64,000 nucleotides of DNA, taken from assembly GCF_000003855.2 (NCBI RefSeq), contig NW_003101634.1, positions 83,407 through 147,406 of the forward strand, in the 5' to 3' direction. The first letter of the stretch is position 1. Each line of letters begins with the position of its first letter. Under the pieces are notes generated by a model. It worked only from the letters and a program-made list of their open reading frames with translations. It had not been told where the DNA came from and did no database searches. This DNA is from Blastomyces gilchristii SLH14081 (lineage: Eukaryota; Ascomycota; Eurotiomycetes; Onygenales; Ajellomycetaceae). Shown here one piece after another: positions 59,150-64,000 of this stretch. A program made the position numbers and the translations under genes.

Positions 59150-62100
59150 AAGAGAAGATAATAATGAATGTAATTCTTATATCTACTGTGATTGATAATA
59201 TGTATAATATGAAAGTCATAGTAGAGAGTGATCTATATCACTATGCAATGATTAAATCTTCAGTTGTGAGATATTATAATCTTCAGTGTATTCTCTTATC
59301 AAAACCTTAACTTCTTGCAGAATTCAATGATTCAAAAGATGTTTACATCTGTTACATAATGAAACTAAATATAGATGTCAGAGAACATCAGTGTGAAGAT
59401 ATCTATACATATAAAGTTGATAATCTTGATTATAATCTTATATTAGAACTTGTCTGACTATCTGAACAAGATATCTTATTGAACACTTGAAACAGAAGTT
59501 TAATATTCTCTAACAAAGATAGAGTTCATGAGAATGACACTCATAAGACTATGAACCTGACACAGATCTCTGTTAATATCTATGAAATGCTCAGAAAAAG
59601 AAGTCACTGAAAGAATTACTAATAATAGAATTATATATCAATCTATTCTGTCAGTCTGACTGATATTAAAAAGGCTCTAGAAAAGTTATTCTGTGTTATA
59701 ATAACAGATTCTTATACAAAACACTCTTAATAATATTATGAATATCTAGATGTCTTCTGACAAGATAATAATGCTATAAATCTATCTCTCTTATGAGGTT
59801 CAGAAGTGAATCACAGTATTAAGTTGAAAAAGAAGAATAACAAGAACTCTGAATCACTATAAGACTCTCTTTATAATATGTTCTGAGATGAACTTCTTCT
59901 TCTTTGAAAGACACTCAATAATCTGTTGAATAAAGAATTCATACATATTAGCAACTCTTTCACTGCAGCCTCTATTCTCTTTTCAAAGAAATCAGATGAA
60001 GAACTCTGATTCTGTGTGAATTATTAAGAATTAAACAGATTAATGAAGAAGAATCATTATTCTTTATCTCTTATCAATGAAACTCTAACTCATATTGAAC
60101 AAGCTTAATAATTTACAAAGTTAGATATTATCATTACATTTCATAAAATCTGCATCACTGAAGAAGATGAGTGACTTACAGTATTTCAAACATGATATAA
60201 TCTCTTTGAATGAGTAGTCACACTCTTTGAACTGATCAATGCTCTCAGTACATTTCAGAAGTATATTAACTAAGCACTCTGAGATTTTCTTAATAAATTC
60301 ATATCTATATATCTTGATGACATTCTCATCTTCACTGATGAATTTAGAAAAGAATATCAAGAACATGTATAAAGATATTACAATAGCTATGAGAAGTAGA
60401 ACTATCAATAAATATTAACAAGTGTGATTTTAAAGTCAAGAGTATCAAGTATCTGAGTTTTATTATAGAAGCTGATAAAGAAATTTGAATGAATTCTGAG
60501 AAAGTCTTCATTATTCTTGAATGAGAAGCTCTGTATACTGTGAAAGATGTATAAAGCTTCATCAGATTTACTAACTTCTATCAGTGATTTATATAAAACT
60601 TCTCAGATATTACAAGATCACTTACAGATCTTACTAAGAAAGACTCAGTATTTCAATAATTAGTAGACATTAAAGATGCATTTACACAGATGAAGAAGAT
60701 GTTCATTAATATCTCTCTGCTGATAATATTCAATTCTGATCATGAGATAGTTATTAAGACTGATTTCTCTGACTATGTGACAGAAGAAGTGATACTGTAA
60801 TATAATAATAAAGATATTTTACAATCATGTGTCTTCATATCTAAGAAACTAAGTCTCACTGAATGTAATTATAAGATCTATGATAAGAAACTTCTTACAA
60901 TTATACACTGTTTAGAAGAATGAGACTCTGAACTCTGAAGTATCTTCAAATTTGAGATAGTTATAGATTATAAGAATCTTAAATACTTTACAACTATCTG
61001 TAAACTTACTGAATAATAGATATAATAATCTGAGTTTCTAAGCTGCTTTCATTTTATAATACACTACTGTTCTAACAGTCAGAACTCAATGATAGATATT
61101 CTCTTATAACAAGAGTAAGATATATTATCTGATATAACAGATACTTACTGAATGAACTGAGAGCATCAGCTCTTGAATCTGAAGATATTAGTTAATCAAG
61201 ATGAAATAGCTCACAGCACTATACATGCTTCTTCAATTAGAACTAATATTAATATCTTCACTTTCTCTACACTGAATGAACTGTGGCATACAGCAGCTCA
61301 GACTGATGAACTTCTTCAGACTCTCACTGAAGCAGTATATTAAGAAGCACTCTGATTTCTCTCAGAACTATATATAAGAATTGATATCTCAGAATGTTCA
61401 ATTGATGATAATAATACTCTATGATTTCATGAATGACACTGAGTCTCTTACTCTGAACTCTTATGCACTTGAATAATACAAGAGATGCATGATTTGTGTA
61501 TAACTGATTATTCAGGCTGTGAATAACTGTATAGAATGATCTTCTGAGAATTCTACTAATCTGAGATATTAAACAGTATCAGATGCTTCATCTGAAACTG
61601 TAATTACTATTCTTCTATTATCTTATAAAAGAACTGTAGAAAAGATCTACTGAAATTACTCAATATCTCTGATAGAATCTGGTAAGATGTAGCAATTGAC
61701 TTCACTATTAATCTATCTAAGAGTAAGAGTTGTAGAAACATTCTGATCATTATTGACTGACTAAGTAAGAATGTAATATTAAAATCTTGTGATAAGATGA
61801 ATACTGAACAAGTCACTGAAGCCTTCTTACAGAGTTCATTCTATCAGATATATGAGTTACTGAAATCAATAGTATTGAATTAAGACTGTCAATTCATGAG
61901 CACTCTCTGAACAAGAATCTATCAAGTTCTCAAGATTATATACTGTCTGTCAACTGTCTATCATCTTGAGACTGATGATGTATCAGAACAGATAATTCAG
62001 ACTGTAAAGAATTATCTCTGTAAGTGCTGCAATTACTTATAAGATAATTGATATGATCTGCTTCTACATGTAGAGATTACTATTAATGAATGAGATACTG

Positions 62101-62747
62101 TTTTAATAGATATAAGTCTGTTCTTTCTTACACATAATTATTACATGAAAGTGTTGAATCTTCTAGAGATCACACAGTTCACACTGAATCTCTGCAGTTC
62201 AATTCAGATCACTGATAATATAGTAATAAAGCTCTGAGATGCTCATGATTGAGCAGAGATCTTCATGACAACTGTAAAACAAGATCAAGAGAATCAAATC
62301 AATATTCACTGAGATCTCACTGAATAATATAAGATAGAAGATCTGATATAATTAAATCTTAAGAATATATGAATTACATATTCATCTCATACACTAGATT
62401 ACTACCATGTCAGATATAAAGTGATAGAAGTTCTAGATAGTCATAACTACTGTCTTAACACATTATCAGAGATTTATAATATATTTCACACAAGCTTGCT
62501 CTGCTGTATTATCATCAATTCATTTTCTTCTCAGCTGACTTCTGACTGACAGTCACCAGACATTATAGAAGAAGATAATGAGCTTAAGTGAGAGATTGAG
62601 AATATTCTCAATGAGAGATCTCACAGCTGCAGCTGATAATATCTTATGAAATGAGTCAGCTATAATCAACTGATCTGAACTTCAAGTTCTGTGTTATCTG
62701 AAACAGCAGCTCTTGATCAATGAGAACTACTTCTGAAAGAGAGAAGC
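59150..62747 (+). pseudogene. Gypsy-2 Pol with chromodomain, degraded
   Basis: Plus-strand order: protease-like region (about 59,180-59,460); RT with FTKLDIIITFHKI (60,116 on) and YLDDILIFTDEFRKEYQEH (about 60,308-60,360); RNase H with VIKTDFSDYVT and [20 protein letters not shown] (about 60,750-60,900); integrase with DVAIDFTINLSKSKS and ILIIIDWLSKNV (about 61,685-61,775); and a C-terminal block ELKWEIENILNER followed by WWYLMKWVSY near 62,580-62,665, the signature of a chromodomain (chromovirus). Chromodomains target heterochromatin, which fits insertion in a TE desert. Many TGA/TAA/TAG interruptions. Confidence 0.88.
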
Positions 62748-62750
62748 TAA

Positions 62751-63083
62751 TATAGCAGGCTGTACCTGATCAATTATATAGACTATTTCATTACACTTCA
62801 TAGATTCTTTCATTTCTGATTACTAATTCTCAGCTGCTATGAACATGTGTAATATACACTTCAATTCTCAGCCATTTCTGATCACTGATTCTCAGCTGCT
62901 ACAAATATGTGTATATTCTTCCACTCCGAAGCTTCACCGCGTATGTCATCACATACACATATAAATATTCATCTTAATCACTGATTCTCATACTTTCTCT
63001 TTCTTTCCTTCTTTAATGTTTTTATCTTTGTTAAATAAGACCTATTAATATAATACTAATCTATTCAGTGTAGGCCTCTTACA
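62751..63083 (+). repeat. Gypsy-2 3' LTR (333 bp)
   Basis: Matches the split left LTR over its whole length. Followed by the GAATA target duplication and LINE-D. Confidence 0.95.
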
Positions 63084-64000
63084 GAATACTTTATAATCTC
63101 TTATTTCAGAGACTTAAAATATGAATTCTATACTAAAGATTACAAAACTAGTGAGTATAAATATGAAATATGCTTAAAAAGAGATGAAATATATTAATAT
63201 ACTCTGTTTAAATACTCTAACTGTAAAGAAAAGTATATATCTAATTCAAAAGAATATACATTTACTTCAAGAATTTAAAAGAACTGAAGAAAAGAAGAAG
63301 CTGAAAATTAATTTAAAACTGAAGATAATAGTTAAATCAGTAAATCTATAACTATAAGCTTAAAAAGAAGAAACTCTTAATTATCTAAATTCTTAAACTC
63401 AAATTCTTCAGCTAAATATAAATAGAATTTGAATTCTTAAATATCTATTAAGATTAGAGAAGTGAGAAATAACTCTATTAATAAACTAGAAAGAATGTAA
63501 GTAGTTGAAATTTCTACTTTTTAAAATAGTTATAATTTATTATTAGATAGTAGTGATTAGATTCTACTCTATTTCTACTCTCTTTTAGTATGAATATATA
63601 ATAAAAATAACAAAAAAAGTTTAAAAATTCTTTAAAAATCATATTTATTTAAAACAATATAAATAGAAACTTAAATTATATATATTCTTATCTTCAGATT
63701 ATATTTGAATAAAAAGTTAATTTTATACTTCTTTAAGAATCAAACTTTGATACTGAGTAAAAGTATATTATTTCTTATTTAAACTATTACTACTTTCTAT
63801 CTGAAAAATCTGAGATAAAATCAAGAGTAGTAATTTATAAGAGAAAAAGATCAAGATATTAATTTAATCTGAGATTTAATATTATATCTGACTCTGATAT
63901 TCTTGTGAGTAATATTATAGATAAAAAGAATGAGTTTGATATTATTCAACTCTATAAATATCTATAATAAAAAGTTATTGAAAGAAAATAATAATATCTG
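63084..64000 (+). mobile_element. LINE-D, segment 2 (end of ORF1, ORF2 start), continues past the window
   Basis: Resumes LINE-D after Gypsy-2: ORF1 cysteine region (63,100-63,270), ORF1 tail, and the ORF2 endonuclease start (ATG equivalent near 63,590, then the QEPNFD-equivalent region near 63,740). Aligns base for base with LINE-B 17,190-18,117 but with many extra CA-to-TA and TG-to-TA changes. Truncated by the window edge. Confidence 0.9.

Larger units (their letters stand above)
41942..63083 (+). mobile_element. Gypsy-2, chromodomain Gypsy retrotransposon inserted in LINE-D
   Basis: LTRs of 333 bp. The left LTR is split into 41,942-42,160 and 57,584-57,697 by Gypsy-3; the right LTR is 62,751-63,083. 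The internal region (57,698-62,750, about 5.05 kb) encodes, on the plus strand, Gag with a CCHC knuckle, protease, RT, RNase H, integrase and a C-terminal chromodomain-like block. A 5-bp TSD sits in LINE-D. Degraded by C-to-T mutation. Confidence 0.92.

Overview
The window is a piece of a filamentous ascomycete chromosome. A normal, intron-bearing gene block (about 1-11,600) abuts a 52 kb AT-rich desert made almost entirely of nested, mutated transposable elements. The host genes have short fungal introns (55-74 bp, one of 207 bp) with GT...AG ends and CTGAC/CTAAC-type branch sites. The gene set (bifunctional HIS7, MPE1, ATG22, an aminoglycoside-phosphotransferase-like kinase) and the sharp GC/AT isochore boundary resemble dimorphic Onygenales/Ajellomycetaceae. 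That placement is inference, not proof.

Gene block: HIS7 (+) with a Gcn4/CpcA-type site upstream; MPE1 (+), a cleavage and polyadenylation factor subunit with DWNN, zinc-knuckle and RING domains; ATG22 (-), a vacuolar amino-acid effluxer, convergent with MPE1; an APH-like kinase (-); and a small hypothetical gene (+) whose start region needs a frameshift or a tiny intron. About 155-345 bp upstream of the ATG22 start lies a roughly 190 bp segment that also forms the extreme 5' end of the LINE family in the desert, in the same transcriptional orientation.

Desert: paired LTRs of equal length, terminal inverted repeats and target-site duplications (TSDs) let the stack be unpicked. A mariner-type DDE fragment sits at the boundary (11.6 kb), followed by a Gypsy-4 remnant (12.2-12.8 kb). 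LINE-A (-) is split into three pieces (12,761-15,485; 27,888-29,930; 38,207-41,043). LINE-B (+, 15,486-27,887) is inserted in LINE-A with a 15-bp TSD, and itself carries a 506-bp hAT-type MITE and a 5,844-bp hAT element, each with an 8-bp TSD. Gypsy-1 (-, 29,931-38,206, 176-bp LTRs) is also inserted in LINE-A. LINE-D (+, 41,044-41,941 and 63,084-64,000) is split by Gypsy-2 (+, 41,942-63,083, 333-bp LTRs, chromodomain). The left LTR of Gypsy-2 is split by Gypsy-3 (-, 42,161-57,578, 533-bp LTRs). The RNase H region of Gypsy-3 is split by LINE-C (-, 46,769-54,390, 14-bp TSD).

All elements carry C-to-T mutations typical of a RIP-like genome defence, but the context is unusual. CpG and CpC are nearly exhausted, CpA is only partly hit and CpT is spared, so Trp codons become TGA rather than TAG. 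Element ends are often better preserved than interiors. The most interesting unexplained features are plus-strand Ser/Pro/Cys-rich ORFs lying antisense between integrase and 3' LTR in two different Gypsy families, an antisense open frame in the 155-bp-monomer 5' UTR of the LINE, the LINE/ATG22-promoter homology, and about 3 kb of extra coding-like sequence inside the hAT element.
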